Assembly (NCBI GenBank): GCA_010015675.1
Contig: ML977016.1
Location: forward strand, 101,070-163,292
Origin: Byssothecium circinans
Lineage: Eukaryota > Ascomycota > Dothideomycetes > Pleosporales > Massarinaceae
Direction: 5' to 3'
DNA length: 62,223 bases
The notes under the pieces were generated by a model, which saw only the letters and a program-made list of their open reading frames with translations, was not told the origin of the DNA and ran no database searches. Made by a program: the position numbers and the translations under genes. This document shows, one piece after another, positions 1 to 11,578 of the stretch. Every line of letters begins with the position of its first letter. Position 1 is the stretch's first letter.

Positions 1-1
1 A

Positions 2-154
2 AATCCTCCTGCAAAGAAACAGAAGAAACAGAGACGTACTGGTAGTTCTGTGGAGGGTGCAGAAATGGGGGAGAGCGCACGGGCCATATCACCACTACCC
101 ACTACCACTACCCGAAGTGGCCGCAACATCAAGCTCCCAAGGAAATTCAAATAG
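2..154 (+). CDS. C-terminal tail of a gene cut by the window edge
   Basis: An open frame enters from the left edge and ends at TAG 152-154, giving about 50 residues. The start is Lys/Gln/Arg-rich (PAKKQKKQRR) and the end is Thr-Thr-Thr-Thr-Arg-Ser-Gly-Arg-Asn followed by a basic tail. Basic 'TRSGR' tails of this kind occur at the ends of some fungal transposase and other DNA-binding proteins, so a transposase remnant is possible, but no domain is in view. The assignment as coding rests only on the open frame and its composition. Confidence 0.3.
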   Translation, partial: NPPAKKQKKQRRTGSSVEGAEMGESARAISPLPTTTTRSGRNIKLPRKFK

Positions 155-692
155 TACATTTTTTTCGCAGGCGTTTGTATAGTATTTCAATGAATTATTA
201 GAACTATTGAGGCGTTGTGGATGGCTCAGTAATTCAGTGTTGTTGAGGGCAAGATATTGATGGGGTGGCCCAAGCCGTGAACCGGCTCACACCGTGACCC
301 ACCAGGTTAACCCGTTACAACTACGCTAAGGAATCGGTGACTCCCCGTTTCTCCCGTCTCAACCTGCAATCTCACGCTCGAAGACTCATACATTTTTGCG
401 CTCAAATGCAGCGATGACTCCGATGATCACCGTTAACTAGCACCTTCCTTATTCAGCTTCGGTATGGTGGAGCTGCCCCCGCTACGGCATCCTGCGATAG
501 CATTCATTGATTGAACGCACTCGACACGTCGCGCGAGGAGCGGTCTTCTTTCGCGAACGAGCTGAAAGTGGAATTTAAGTATGAGTCGAAGGTCTGACTG
601 CAGCGTTTCGAATCCACAGGTGGGGGTGGCCTGAGGAAGAGACGATAGAAGAGCGGGGAAGATTTGTTAGTATGCGGGCAAGTATACAGCGG
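155..692. other. Intergenic, no gene seen
   Basis: No ATG-initiated frame with recognisable protein character was found on either strand. The part at about 270-330 holds iterated GTGACCC/GAACCGG-like words (ccgtgaaccggctcacaccg) of the sort seen near transposon ends, but no paired terminal repeat could be identified. Confidence 0.4.
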
Positions 693-698
693 TATAAA
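693..698 (+). promoter_or_regulatory. TATA box of the P1 peptidase gene
   Basis: TATAAA lies 131 bases before the ATG at 829. It is followed by a C/A/T-rich, G-poor leader with repeated CCATC/CTACC words that runs up to the start codon, a common fungal 5' leader composition. Confidence 0.5.
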
Positions 699-828
699 GA
701 GCCAAAGTAAACTACTCACCCAACACCAACCAAACCATCTTCCATACTAAATCCACCATTCTACATCAATTCAACTACACCATCTACCATCCTCAATCCA
801 TCATTCTACCTCAATTTCATCTACTACC

Positions 829-2073
829 ATGTCTCCCTCAACCGCCACTGCCCCTTTACCACGCCAGCACATCCGTGACCTCCTCCCCTCAGTCTATTTG
901 GGCCGCTACAAGACCGGTCCCAAAAACAGTCTGACAGATGTTCCTGGTGTCCTCGTCTCAACTCAATCTATCCACTCCTCACCTGCTTACCCAGACGCAT
1001 CCGCAAACTCCATCAACACCGGCCTGACCACCATCCTCCCGCGCAAAGACTGGTTCCACAAAGCATGCCACGCCGGCATCTTCCGCTTCAACGGCTCTGG
1101 CGAGATGACCGGTAGCCACTGGATCGAAGAAACCGGCTTGCTGCATTCCCCCATTTGCATCACCGGAAGTTTCGGCGTAGGAAATGCCTACAATGGCATA
1201 TACGAATACGCGATCCGAGAATACACCAACGACAAAGGGAAAGCAGATTGGTTCCTCCTCCCCGTCGTCGCAGAAACCTTCGATGGCTTCCTACACGACG
1301 TGACGAAATTCGCCGTCACGCCCCAACACGTAGTAACCGGCATCGACACGGCGAGTTCCGAGCCCGTAAAGGAGGGAAACACAGGAGGCGGCACAGGAAT
1401 GATAGCGCACTGGTTCAAAGGCGGAACGGGATCAAGTTCGCGCATCGTCCCCTCAGCTGAAGAGTCGAAACCATACACAGTTGCCGCCCTCGTCCAAGCA
1501 AACTACGGTGCCATGCGCGATTTCCGCATCGCAGGCGCGCCGATCGGTCGGCTCATCTTCGAGGAACAGGAACAAAAATACGCTGCTGATCCCTCTGATC
1601 CTACCCTCCTCTCACAAGCCTCCCTCCTCTTCGCAAAATCCAAACCCGCACTCAAAGAAGCCAAGGAGAAAAAAGACGGCAGTATCATCATTGTTCTCGC
1701 CACCGATGCCCCCCTCCACCCCGTACAACTCCAACGCCTCGCTAAACGTGCCACCGTCGGACTCTCCCGTGTAGGCGGCTGGGGAAGTAACCAATCTGGG
1801 GATGTATTCCTGGCTTTCTCGACGGCGAGCGAGATCGAGGTGCAGAGTGGGACGAAGGGCGTGAGGAGTGTCGATCCGTGGAAACCGAGGGCAGATCCCG
1901 TGGAGGTTGTGAACGATTATACGGTTAATGCGCTTTTTGAGGCGGTGGCGGAGGCGGTCGAGGAGGCGGTTTTGAATGCGGTGGGTATGGCGGAGAGTAT
2001 GCAGGGGGATGGGGTTATGGTTGAGGCGTTGGATTTGAGGAGGGTGAGGGTTTTGATGGAGAAGTATTTGTGA
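829..2073 (+). CDS. P1-family (DmpA-like) aminopeptidase
   Basis: Single-exon gene of 414 aa in the peptidase P1 family (DmpA/BapA, L-aminopeptidase/D-esterase/beta-aminopeptidase). Family members are N-terminal nucleophile hydrolases that cleave themselves at a Gly-Ser bond to expose the catalytic Ser. Seen here: the N-terminal 'NSLTDVPGV' block, the glycine-rich '[10 protein letters not shown]' and '[10 protein letters not shown]' segments, '[12 protein letters not shown]', then '[14 protein letters not shown]', which places the predicted self-cleavage before Ser285. '[17 protein letters not shown]' follows. The length matches the family. No signal peptide is evident, so a cytosolic enzyme is likely. 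The substrate (D-amino-acid, beta-amino-acid or L-aminoacyl peptides) cannot be told from sequence. The start is the first ATG after a TATA-led pyrimidine-rich leader. Confidence 0.9.
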   Translation: MSPSTATAPLPRQHIRDLLPSVYLGRYKTGPKNSLTDVPGVLVSTQSIHSSPAYPDASANSINTGLTTILPRKDWFHKACHAGIFRFNGSGEMTGSHWIEETGLLHSPICITGSFGVGNAYNGIYEYAIREYTNDKGKADWFLLPVVAETFDGFLHDVTKFAVTPQHVVTGIDTASSEPVKEGNTGGGTGMIAHWFKGGTGSSSRIVPSAEESKPYTVAALVQANYGAMRDFRIAGAPIGRLIFEEQEQKYAADPSDPTLLSQASLLFAKSKPALKEAKEKKDGSIIIVLATDAPLHPVQLQRLAKRATVGLSRVGGWGSNQSGDVFLAFSTASEIEVQSGTKGVRSVDPWKPRADPVEVVNDYTVNALFEAVAEAVEEAVLNAVGMAESMQGDGVMVEALDLRRVRVLMEKYL

Positions 2074-3443
2074 GGTGGAGGTGGAGCTTTTAGCTCAATA
2101 ATCTCTTGCGAATGGCAGTATACTACCATATCCAAAGGCAAGTATAGCAGTGATATCACTAGATGGTTATTTTACACTTCACTGCTCTATGTGCAGGCGC
2201 ATTATTAAGCTTTTGTCCGGGGTTTACATTTCCAAGAGGGACTTCTTACAAGATAGGTAAGAATAAAAGCGGGAGATTCCCTCCGTGCTTTTTACGTACT
2301 GACGTCCTTCCCTTCTAGTCGTTCATCAGGTACAGTATCAATCCAGATCCGAAATCTCATCTTACTTTTTCTTGTGCGCTGTATTTCGGCCTCTCAGCTT
2401 TAGCATCTGCGCCCGACATCAGATTTCGGCGGTGTCTGGTTGAACGCATCATTATTCCTACGCGTTATTACGCATTCCTAAGACCACCCTGAAGTTCTTT
2501 TGGAGAGTCGTAAGAGCCCGATCGGGCCCGCGCACCACGTGGAGTCATCGCCATTCACATCGGGACCATGGAACATGAATGCATATCAACTCATCTCATT
2601 TCGGAATCTCTCGTATTACTTCCCCTTTCTGGGTATGAATACTTCCGTAAGCATTTCACACCCTTCGTGTAATGTTGTGCATGTTCTGTCACGTGATTCT
2701 CATAGCGGACAAAACCAAACCCGTTCCTCCGACCCTCCGAGAGAATGTTCACACCTCACTGGTCCAGGTCCAAGCAGACACCATCCGCTCCGCGGAAACC
2801 GAACACTCATCCCGTATCCCGCCACGCCAGCATGGCGGCCTTGCGGACGATCACGGCTGGTGCTATCTATGCATCAGGCAGACGTTTTGAGGAGCTTTCC
2901 CGAGTGGTCAGCTTTCATGTCTTTGGCTCCCACGAGCAAGCGAGGAATACGCACTTCTGATCAGGCACCTGCTTACTACTTCAATTTGAAGGACCGTTTT
3001 CTCAAGCAGCTTTCCATGAGCTTTGAGCCTCTTTCTCCCACCTCTGCCGTTACATAATTGAGTATCCGACAAAAAACCTTTCATCACAAGCTTTGCTACA
3101 CTTGACAAGCATCTCGGTCGCTCTCGCACTCGGCTAACATACATCCGGCGCCATTCAGCCCACATCAGGTAAGGCGCCCCGTCGCCGTATTTACGTATCC
3201 TGGGTTAGCGGCCTTGTTCGAAGATCTTTCGTTTAGGATTCTGGAACGCTGGATCTGCTCGTTTAGAACGGATTCAAACGCGTTTAGAAGTGCGTTGCCG
3301 AGGCGGAGAATCTCCTATACCTTTTCGACATCTTCCATCGCCACAAAGGAGCAAAGGTGACTCTGCTGCTTGGACTTCGACACTGCATGGCTTGATCGAC
3401 CGTTTAGGAGCCTACTATCGTTCAAAGCCTTTCAGACAAAAAG
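2074..3443. other. Intergenic, no supported gene
   Basis: A 185-codon open frame at 2500-3057 (+) begins with TTG, has no ATG start, and shows no domain or fungal codon pattern. The last 300 bases before 3444 contain iterated 'CGTTTAGAA/CGTTTAGGA' words (about 3215-3415) and presumably hold the promoter and leader of the ABC transporter gene. Confidence 0.5.
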
Positions 3444-6400
3444 ATGGCGAGCAAGGAATCGGGTGAGAAGCCCGTGGCGCAAGAGGAAGCGGGGAATGTG
3501 AGCGTTGATGTCGACGAAAAGATTGTCTCGGATGGCGATGCGCAGTCTTCGACGGCTGGGTTGAATGAGCAAGAAAAGGCGATTATCGACAAGCAGACAG
3601 ATGCGCCGAATGAGAAGGTTGGGTATTTTGCGCTGTTCCGGTATGCGGATAAGAAAGATGCGTTGGTTATCCTTGTTGCAACTATTGCATCGATTGCGGC
3701 TGGCGCGGCCATGCCACTTATGATTGTAAGTTGAAAACTAATTAGATATTGAGGGAAAATAGAATGGGTTGTTAATTCGTCTTTGTAGCTTGTTTTCGGC
3801 AACTTCGCGGGAAGCTTTACGGGCTTTTCAGTTGATGCCGTCGCGGCAGAGAAGTTCCAGGATCAGATCAACACGTATACGCTATACTTCGTGTATATCG
3901 GAATCGGCTCCTTTGTTAGTGTGTACATCGGCATGGTTGGGTTCAGCTACACAGGAGAGCGTATCACGCAACAGATCCGAGAGCTTTATCTACAAGCCAT
4001 TTTCCGTCAGAACATCGCCTTCTTCGACTTCCTGGGCTCGGGAGAGATCACCACGCGGATCAGTTCAGACATGGTCCTTGTCCATGACGGTATCGGCCAA
4101 AAGATCTCCCTATTCATCTCCGGAGTTTCGATGTTCATTGCCGCCCTGCTCGTCGGTTTTATCCGCGGCTGGAAATTGACGCTCATCATGTTATCTGCCA
4201 CCGTTGCCCTCGTATTAATAATGGCCGCGAACGGAGGGATGATGCGTATCAATCAGACAAAGGCTGTCGATGAGTTCGCAACTGCCGGCACGCTTGCCGA
4301 AGAAGTCATTTCTTCGTCTCGCAACGTTACCGCTTACGGCACCCAGAAGCGTCTACAAAAGAAATACCAAGCCTACCTTACACGAGGAGCGAAGTGGGAC
4401 TTCAAGTCCAAGTTCTGGCTGTCTTCTATGATGGCTGGGATCATGGCTGTGATCAACCTGCAGTATTCTCTGGCTTTCTGGCAAGGGGACCGGTTCCTCA
4501 AGGCCGGAGAGCTCGGTGTTGCTAATATTTTAACCGTCGTAATGGCGGCTATGATTGCGGGGATCTCGATTGGCAGTAATCTCCCACATCTTCAAGCTTT
4601 TGGTGAAGCCGTCGCAGCCGCCACAAAGGTCTTTAACACTATCGAACGCGAATCGCCCATCGACCCTGAAACTAAGGAGGGCGACAAGCCTGCTGAGTTC
4701 ATTGGAAACATCGAGTTCAAGGATATCAAGCACATCTACCCTTCTCGCCCTGAGACCGTAGTCGTTGAAAACTTCAACCTGACGATCGAGCCCGGGAAGA
4801 TGGTTGCACTTGTCGGTGCCTCTGGGTCGGGAAAGTCGACAATCTTTGGATTGTTGGAGCGCTTCTATCTTCCTATGGCTGGACAGGTGTTTCTCGATGG
4901 ACGTGATACTAGCACGTTGAACTTGAGGTGGTTGAGGCGACAGATGGCGCTTGTGAGCCAGGAGCCGATCCTCTTCAGCATTACGATTTATGAGAGTATT
5001 GCACATGGGTTGGTTGGGACCGAGTATGAAAATGCCGCGGATAATGTTAAGAAGGATCTCATCGAGGAAGCTGCGAAGACTGCTAATGCGTACGACTTTA
5101 TTATGGACCTCCCCAACAAGTTTGATACACGTGTTGGTGAGCGTGGAAACCTTCTCTCTGGAGGTCAGAAACAGCGTATCGCTATTGCTCGCGCTGTTGT
5201 CTCGGATCCAAAGATCCTCCTGTTGGATGAAGCAGTACGTTCTCCTCCGATCTCGGCTTGCTATATGTTAACTGATTGCCAACACAGACCGCTGCTCTCG
5301 ATACCAAATCCGAAAAGGTCGTCCAAGAAGCCCTCGACAAAGCCTCCAAAGGCCGTACCACCATCGCAATCGCTCACCGTCTCTCCACCATCCGCAACGC
5401 CGACAAAATCGTCGTCATGGCCAAAGGCAAGGTCGTTGAACAAGGCACTCACGACGAGCTCATGGCAGCCCAAAGCATTTACGAATCCCTCGTGCAAGCC
5501 CAGGAACTCACTTCGAAGATTCAACCCAACAACCGCAACTCTGAGATATCTCTCGGCGAGAATGAAGTTGCGGCTGATGGCGATCATCTAAGTCTTTCGC
5601 GTACGGCTACTACGAGGGAGGCTACTGTTGCTGCAATGAAGAAGGACGCTAAGAATGAGGAATACAGTAACTGGGATCTCATTAAGTTCAGTTGGGAGCT
5701 CAATCGGGGTGAGCATGGGCAGATGATGATCGGATTCTTCTTTTGCACTTGCGCTGGTGCAGGTCCCGCCATTCAAGCCATCTTCTTTGGTAACTCTATC
5801 AATAGCTTCTTCTCACCACAGACGTCGACGGGTGGTCATAATATCAACTTCTGGTGCTGGATGTTCTTCATGCTCGGACTAGCAACATACATTTTCTACT
5901 TTGGCCAAGGATTCACGTTGGCAAAAGCCTCATCTCAGCTCCTTGCTCGCGTCCGAGCGGAAGCATTCAGCGCCATCCTCCGCCAGGTAACCCCCGCCCC
6001 CTTTTGAACCACCTCATTATCAATCTAACATCCCTAGGACATCGAGTTCTTTGACAGCGACACCGTCACCTCAGGCGCCCTCGCCACTTTCCTCTCCTCG
6101 GAAGCCAACCGCCTCGCGGGCTTAAGCGGTTCCACACTCGGCACGATCGTCACCGCCATCGCCACCATCATAATCTCCATCATCGTCGGCGTAGCCTTCG
6201 GCTGGAAACTAGCCCTCGTCTGCACCTCGACCATCCCCCTCATGATCGGCTGCGGCTACTTCCGCTTCTACACCTTGATCCGCATGGAAAAGCAGACCAA
6301 GAAATCCACCGACGCCGCGTCCTTTGCATGTGAAGCCGCCTCCTCGATTCGCACCGTCGCTTCACTGTCTCTCGAAAAGCACTTACTCAACGAGTACCAC

Positions 6401-7596
6401 GACAAGCTCACCCAGCAAGCAAAAGGCAACCTCAAATTCATGAACGTCTCGGCGGTGCTGTACGGTGTATCGCAAGGTCTATCCATGTTCATCCTTGCCC
6501 TCGTGTTCTGGTACGGTGGCCGCCTGATGTTGAGCACGGAATACACCGTCCTCCAATTCTTCATCGTCTACTCCGCCATCATCAACGGCGCACAAAACGC
6601 CGGCACGGTTTTTTCCTTCGCTCCCGACATGGGCGAGGCACGCGACGCGGCCGTGGTCTTAAAATCGTTCCTCAACCGCGTCCCCAAGATCGACCATTGG
6701 AGCACCGAGGGCAAGCAAGTTGATCGTCTCGTCGGCAAGATCGAGATTCAAAACGTGCGATTTAATTACCCCGGTCGCGCGGACCATCGCGTTCTCCGCG
6801 GCGTGAATATCACCGCCGAGCCAGGCCAGTTCGTCGCGCTTGTCGGTGCGAGTGGATCGGGGAAGAGCACAATTATGGCGCTGCTGGAGCGGTTTTACGA
6901 TCCGACCGAAGGTTCTGTGATGGTCGATGGAGTGGAGCTCAAGGAGTATAATCTACAGTCTTATCGGGCACAGTTGGCCATAGTGAGTCAGGAAACGACG
7001 CTTTACACGGGCACGATTCGGGATAATATTTTGGCGGATAAGGATGATGTGAGTGACGAGGTTGTGGTGCAGGCGTGTAAGGACGCGAATATCTATGAGT
7101 TCATTGTAAGTGGTGGCCTACTGGGGCGGAAGAAAAGGACAGAGAGGAGGAAGAGGCTAACGGACTACAGGTGTCACTGCCAGATGGGTTTAATACGCTG
7201 GTAGGCGCTAAAGGCGCGCTGCTTTCCGGAGGTCAGAGACAGCGGTTGGCTATCGCTCGCGCCCTTCTTCGCGATCCTAAGATTCTGTAAGTTTCTTTCC
7301 TGTCACGCCTCACGAACAAACCCCCCCTAATTAACCCAATCAGCCTCCTGGACGAAGCTACATCAGCACTCGACTCCACCAGCGAACGCGTCGTGCAATC
7401 CGCCCTCGACGCTGCAGCCCAAGGCCGCACCACCATCGCCATTGCGCATCGCCTGTCTACGATCCAACACGCGGACTTAATCTACGTCTTTGACCAGGGG
7501 AAGGTTGTGGAGAAGGGGCGACATGACGAGTTGATGGGACGGAAGGGCGTTTATTGGGAGTTGGCGAGGTTGCAGAGCATGGGGGCGCCGCAGTGA
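3444..7596 (+). CDS. Full-length ABCB-type multidrug exporter
   Basis: Six exons (3444-3725, 3789-5234, 5288-5986, 6038-7105, 7171-7286, 7344-7596) encode 1287 aa. All joins keep phase and use GT-AG. The layout is TMD-NBD-TMD-NBD, as in P-glycoprotein/Pmd1/AtrD-type plasma-membrane exporters that pump hydrophobic compounds at the cost of ATP. NBD1 has Walker [10 protein letters not shown] near residue 436, signature LSGGQKQR near 550 and Walker B LLLDEATAALD. NBD2 has the same Walker A near 1077, LSGGQRQR near 1189 and [11 protein letters not shown]. Both nucleotide sites look canonical. The N-terminus is a hydrophilic, acidic cytosolic stretch of about 70 residues before the first membrane segment. 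Two introns interrupt just before or within the Walker B blocks. The transported compound is unknown. No biosynthetic cluster genes flank it, so a general detoxification or drug-efflux role is the simplest reading. Confidence 0.93.
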
Positions 7597-8298
7597 TTGT
7601 TGGGGGAGTGGTGGGGATTGGGTGGTTAGTTGGTTGGTATTGATTTACGTCCTGTAAAGCGGCCGTGAGCTTCTATTTACATGAGCCTCCCAGGCGGCAT
7701 AATAGACGTGCCGAGCACAGATGTGAGAGCAGTTGTTGTGGTAGCCGCCCTCCCTGGAAAGGGAGAGCCTGTTGGTCTCCCCAATCCCCATCCTTGCGAG
7801 GATACAAAAGGAAAGATGTGTGCGGAGATAGTGCAATGATGATGTCGATGGCCGGTCTGGCCTGGAGGGAGTGGTGGGGAGATGAGGCGGTGGAGTGTTT
7901 TCTGAGGGATGATTGATGGTACGATACGGTCTTTATAATATCGAGGTGGAATGGGGGTTTGAAGAGGGTTGGGAGGTTTGTTGGGATTGTTTTAGAGCTA
8001 GAGTTACATACCCCTATTTTTGCTATCAGCATTAAACAGTGTATAGTTAGTCCACTAAGAATCCAACTTTGTAATACCTCAAATCGGTAATACCTATATT
8101 TCTTTCACTCTGTCACTCTTTCACTTCCCCCGCCTTCTCCTCGCTAACTAATTAAATACCCCCCACCCACCCACCCACCCACACACACATTGCCCTGCCC
8201 TCTTTCCAGCAAACCCTCTACAACAAAATATATACTATATCACCCCAGTAACCCTCAAAACCCTCCATCTTAACTTGAATCAGCACGCTTGTCTCAAA
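7597..8298. other. Intergenic with a CCCA microsatellite
   Basis: Holds the 3' flank of the ABC transporter gene and no convincing gene. Overlapping short frames at 7645-8032 lie on both strands and lack domains. A simple repeat lies at 8161-8189. Confidence 0.5.
8161..8189. repeat. (CCCA)n/(CA)n microsatellite
   Basis: About five CCCA units grade into CACACACA, 110 bases upstream of the tRNA-like sequence. Confidence 0.9.
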
Positions 8299-8373
8299 GG
8301 GCATGTAGTTTAGTAGTAGAACCTCCGTGCCGTTGAGCATAGAGAGACCTGGGTTCGATTCCTGGCTTGTCCA
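8299..8373 (+). tRNA. tRNA-like sequence (Gly-like, degenerate anticodon arm)
   Basis: Seventy-five bases with a perfect B box (GGTTCGATTCC, 8352-8362) and an A box (TAGTTTAGTAG). The acceptor stem pairs GGGCATG with CTTGTCC at 6 of 7 positions, and the D arm (GTTT/GAAC) has a 7-base loop as in glycine tRNAs. The T arm is CTGGG/CCTGG and pairs throughout if G-T wobbles are allowed. The anticodon arm is the problem: only CTC/GAG pairs around a loop containing GCC, and the variable region is several bases too long. No simple intron removes the fault. It may be a decayed tRNA-Gly copy that still has Pol III signals, or a divergent tRNA that I fold wrongly. A T6 run follows 17 bases downstream. 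Confidence 0.4.
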
Positions 8374-8390
8374 AGGCTGATTCTTCTTTC

Positions 8391-8396
8391 TTTTTT
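8391..8396 (+). terminator. T6 tract, possible Pol III terminator
   Basis: Six consecutive T within a T-rich stretch begin 17 bases after the 3' end of the tRNA-like sequence. This is the right place for RNA polymerase III termination. Confidence 0.4.
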
Positions 8397-9299
8397 GCTT
8401 TTGATGTTTTGTGCGTTCCGCGGCTGTTGTGGGGTGGCCCGGGGCAAGGGAGGAGGGGCATGGGCTGGGGCGTATGTGCGTATGTGCGTGTAGCGCGGCG
8501 AGGTTTAGCTTTTTGCTTGCAGGTGGTGCAATTGAGAGGATGAAGCTTAGAGGGTGAATGGAAGGGAAGCTGTTAAGAAAGTAAAAGATCACTTTTTTCA
8601 TCACATTGGTGGATACACTTCCGGGATGCGGGAATCGGTCGGCGTGTGACTTAGCGATAGATTTCCTCCACTTCATCTCGCGTCGATTATGGCGTGGGGT
8701 CTGTGTTACTCGCAGTTACACACCTCCCTACCGGCCCTTCGCTCTTAGAGAATGTTACTATAAAATTCACGAAGAGATCGAGCGGTGCGATTCTAGCATG
8801 CATGCCCTTTTTCCGCTTCAGGGATTTCCTTTATTAACAGCTGGTGCAAGAGGAGGGGCGCGTTTGATTTCTGATCGTTAGCTTCTTAGAGCGCAAGAGA
8901 GCGTAGTTGAGGTAAACACCGGTTTATGATTGTAGATATTCGTTACTGGCGCGGAAGTTTAGGAAATAAATGGCACCTTTCCCAGAGGAAGGGCTTACAG
9001 GATCGTTCTGGAGAAGAGTAAGAGAATGGCTATAGTGACAGAAATTAGGGGATAGGTTGGGCTAAGGGAAGAGATACAAAATGTCCGTGATTTGCTGACA
9101 GATTGCTGTGGGAAGAAAGGAGGGAGAAGTAAGAGCTAAGGAAATCTAGATTTGGTTTCTGGCGTGCGTCGCGATGTGAGTTCTTCCTTCTCTGCTAGTT
9201 CATGTGCGGGCAAGTGTATTCAGGCCTTGAGTCGGTAGGCAATGAGAGGAGGCGTAGGGTGAGATTGTTGGACTGTACTGGGAAAGAAAAAGCCGACGA
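8397..9299. other. Intergenic, no gene seen
   Basis: No ATG frame with protein-like composition. The tract separates the tRNA-like sequence from the 3' end of the HET gene. Confidence 0.5.
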
Positions 9300-11243
9300 T
9301 CAAACTAAGATAAAGCTGCGTTTCTCCATGCCCCTAAAATGAAACGGTTCATGAAAGAAATTCTTCACGACCTTCTTGTGGGTTACTTGGACCCCAGATA
9401 CCGCGTCATAGTAAGTACAGTCGTTCCACCTCGGGTGAACTAGTATGCAGCCAATTCTTTCATAGTACTCTCCGTTTCCTTTGAGAACTAGGAAAAACAT
9501 CGACTCTGAGAGGACTAGCAGGTATTGCTCTTTGTTGTGAAGATCGTTACGACAGTTGGCATCATCCCAGTAAATGGGTGCATGGATGATGACATCTTCG
9601 GTAGTACCTATAATAGCGATGTGGTTTCCAGTGGCAGTGGTACTCAGATTCATAGGACACGTCTGGGCTTCGTCTATGTAGAGTCGTGCTGGCGCGTCGG
9701 GCCGGCCTGAGTGTTGTAGCACTAAGCCACTCCGGGCGTAGTCCTTCAGAGAGATCGTGCTGTCGTCACATTGTATGCTGAGTTGGAATTCTTTTGGTAT
9801 CGTTGCTTTTCGGCGTTGGATGGTATGAAAAGCTTGGCCAGTCCATCCAAAAGAGGACCAGCTGGGAAAGCCAATTCTGCGGATGCTAGGCCATCGCTGT
9901 GTCCAGTTCAATGCAATTTCGTAACTGCCCTCTGACCCTGAGGCAGATGCAAAAGGAACACCCCATATGTGATACACTGCATGATCCTCGCGGCTTGAAT
10001 GCGATTGCAAAATGCCTATAAAGGCATTCAAAGCATCGCTTTGGTGAGTCATTATTCGCTGGTGGTACGTTGTTATTCTGTGAACGAGTCTATCCAGTTC
10101 CGTCATTCTTGAGAATGCGGATGGGTTTTCAGTTTGGACTGAGAGGCCGCAAATGACTGATAGAATGTCCCATAGCTTCCGGTTATAACCAATGTGACCA
10201 ATGTGGAAATATGGTGAGCAATCGCCTTCCACTCCCTGTCCGTGTACAAAGAGAACGCCATCTTCCGTGAAAAATAATCTTCGACGCGAAAGATAACCCT
10301 CCTGGAAGGTCCACGCTCGTTGGGCCCATGTAGACCGCCCAATTTTGTCGGCCATTGGTGAGGTTGTGTCGACTAATATGACCCCCTCGACAGATCCCCA
10401 ATGCACAGAAAAGTTTCTTGGATGGCTAACCCCGGCAAGGCCGTATGTTGGGTCATCACCAGCAGCGGCAACAATCGTCAATGCAGCATTGTAATAGATG
10501 GCGCCCATTTGTTGTATCTGCGACATCTTGTGTTCGGTATCCTTCTGGTTGATACAATATCTATCAACCCATAGGTATCGGTACCCAAGCTGACTCGTCA
10601 CAGTAATAGCATCCTCGATCGTTCGTGGTAGCGTTCTTGGGAGATTGGGGTATTCGGGTTCTTCGCATTGGAGCGGGGGCCCCCAAACGTAGGAAAGTGC
10701 AAAGTAGGATGATTCCGGCGGTAGGGATTGAACTAGCCGGGTTTCGCAATCAATGACAGACATCCTATTAACCTTCCGCTTATGTTCACCGCTGGTTGAT
10801 TGCTCGTCATCGTACCGTTCTTCAATCAACTGTTGGACGATATCATAGTCCACGTATTCGTCGGGGATGGTAGGGAACTGGTCATCGCGACGGCTATCCA
10901 GAACGCCGAGATATGCATGATCCTCCAAATTTGTAGGGGTTCGGAAGTCGGTAATGTACAACCTCCCCTTGTAAGTGCTCTGTTCTTGCGAAGGTACATA
11001 TACCAACTTGGTCCGTGTATTGTTCTCATCCTTGTCAAGGCAAGCTAGCAGCTGACAAATTCCGCAGCTCGATCCTAGGAGCTCCGCTTCGTTTTCCTGA
11101 ACGCTGATATGGGCTAGATCAATGGGACCTGATCGTTCAAGTCCTAGAGATAGCGCTTGTCCGAGAGATAAACATCGGTTGCAGACCGAGTCTTCGGTGT
11201 CACTGGGGGTGGTTGCTTCGTCGATCTGAGGGAAGCCTTCCAT
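9300..11243 (-). CDS. HET-domain (heterokaryon incompatibility) protein
   Basis: Single-exon gene of 647 aa. Hallmarks of the HET domain (PF06985) are clear: YFALSYVWGP near residue 180, then RTIEDAI, 'LGYRYLWVDRYCIN' near 220, 'QMGAIYYNAALTIVAAAG', and further on 'RAWTFQEGYLSRRRLFFT'. HET proteins trigger a self/non-self cell-death reaction after fusion of incompatible hyphae, and many copies have unknown partners. The N-terminus carries a Cys-containing region (VCNRCLSL, GSSCGICQLL) usual in these proteins. I chose the ATG at 11243 because the 47 residues of open frame upstream are unlike the family start. There is no partner domain such as NACHT, ankyrin or WD40; the rest is a long uncharacterised C-terminal part. 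It lies in tandem with the MFS gene to its right, but no functional link is implied. Confidence 0.9.
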   Translation of the reverse strand: MEGFPQIDEATTPSDTEDSVCNRCLSLGQALSLGLERSGPIDLAHISVQENEAELLGSSCGICQLLACLDKDENNTRTKLVYVPSQEQSTYKGRLYITDFRTPTNLEDHAYLGVLDSRRDDQFPTIPDEYVDYDIVQQLIEERYDDEQSTSGEHKRKVNRMSVIDCETRLVQSLPPESSYFALSYVWGPPLQCEEPEYPNLPRTLPRTIEDAITVTSQLGYRYLWVDRYCINQKDTEHKMSQIQQMGAIYYNAALTIVAAAGDDPTYGLAGVSHPRNFSVHWGSVEGVILVDTTSPMADKIGRSTWAQRAWTFQEGYLSRRRLFFTEDGVLFVHGQGVEGDCSPYFHIGHIGYNRKLWDILSVICGLSVQTENPSAFSRMTELDRLVHRITTYHQRIMTHQSDALNAFIGILQSHSSREDHAVYHIWGVPFASASGSEGSYEIALNWTQRWPSIRRIGFPSWSSFGWTGQAFHTIQRRKATIPKEFQLSIQCDDSTISLKDYARSGLVLQHSGRPDAPARLYIDEAQTCPMNLSTTATGNHIAIIGTTEDVIIHAPIYWDDANCRNDLHNKEQYLLVLSESMFFLVLKGNGEYYERIGCILVHPRWNDCTYYDAVSGVQVTHKKVVKNFFHEPFHFRGMEKRSFILV

Positions 11244-11578
11244 ATCCGTTCTAGATGGCCATTTGCCGAAATCACAGAACCATGACCGCACGACAATATA
11301 ACGTAAAGACAGCTTCAGTGGAAGGCGATGAGAAGAAATTACAATGAAGAGGCTGAAGGCATCAGCAAGACCGAGAGCTGACATTCGACATTCGACGCTA
11401 GTTCGGTCTTGGGTCTCGCTTATGCAGCTGATGCAATCATTCGACCGTCTTGGGGCGAAGTGCAGGGACCAGTGATTCGTGCAATAAGGATCTGGTTGTG
11501 TTTTGATTTGCTGGATAAAAGGTAAACCGGCGAGAATATATCGATGAGTGGAATGTAGATGCTCAGGTCTGACGTGAT
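11244..11578. other. Intergenic, HET promoter side
   Basis: The 335 bases between two genes on the minus strand presumably hold the HET promoter. No gene is seen. Confidence 0.5.

Noticed and set aside
2500..3057. 185-codon open frame upstream of the ABC transporter
   Set aside because: It begins with TTG, has no ATG start, no domain, and several overlapping frames of similar quality.
8161..8189. CCCA/CA run considered as a telomere-like or CRISPR-like array
   Set aside because: It is a simple microsatellite; there are no spacers and no telomeric TTAGGG units. CRISPR arrays are not expected in a fungal genome.
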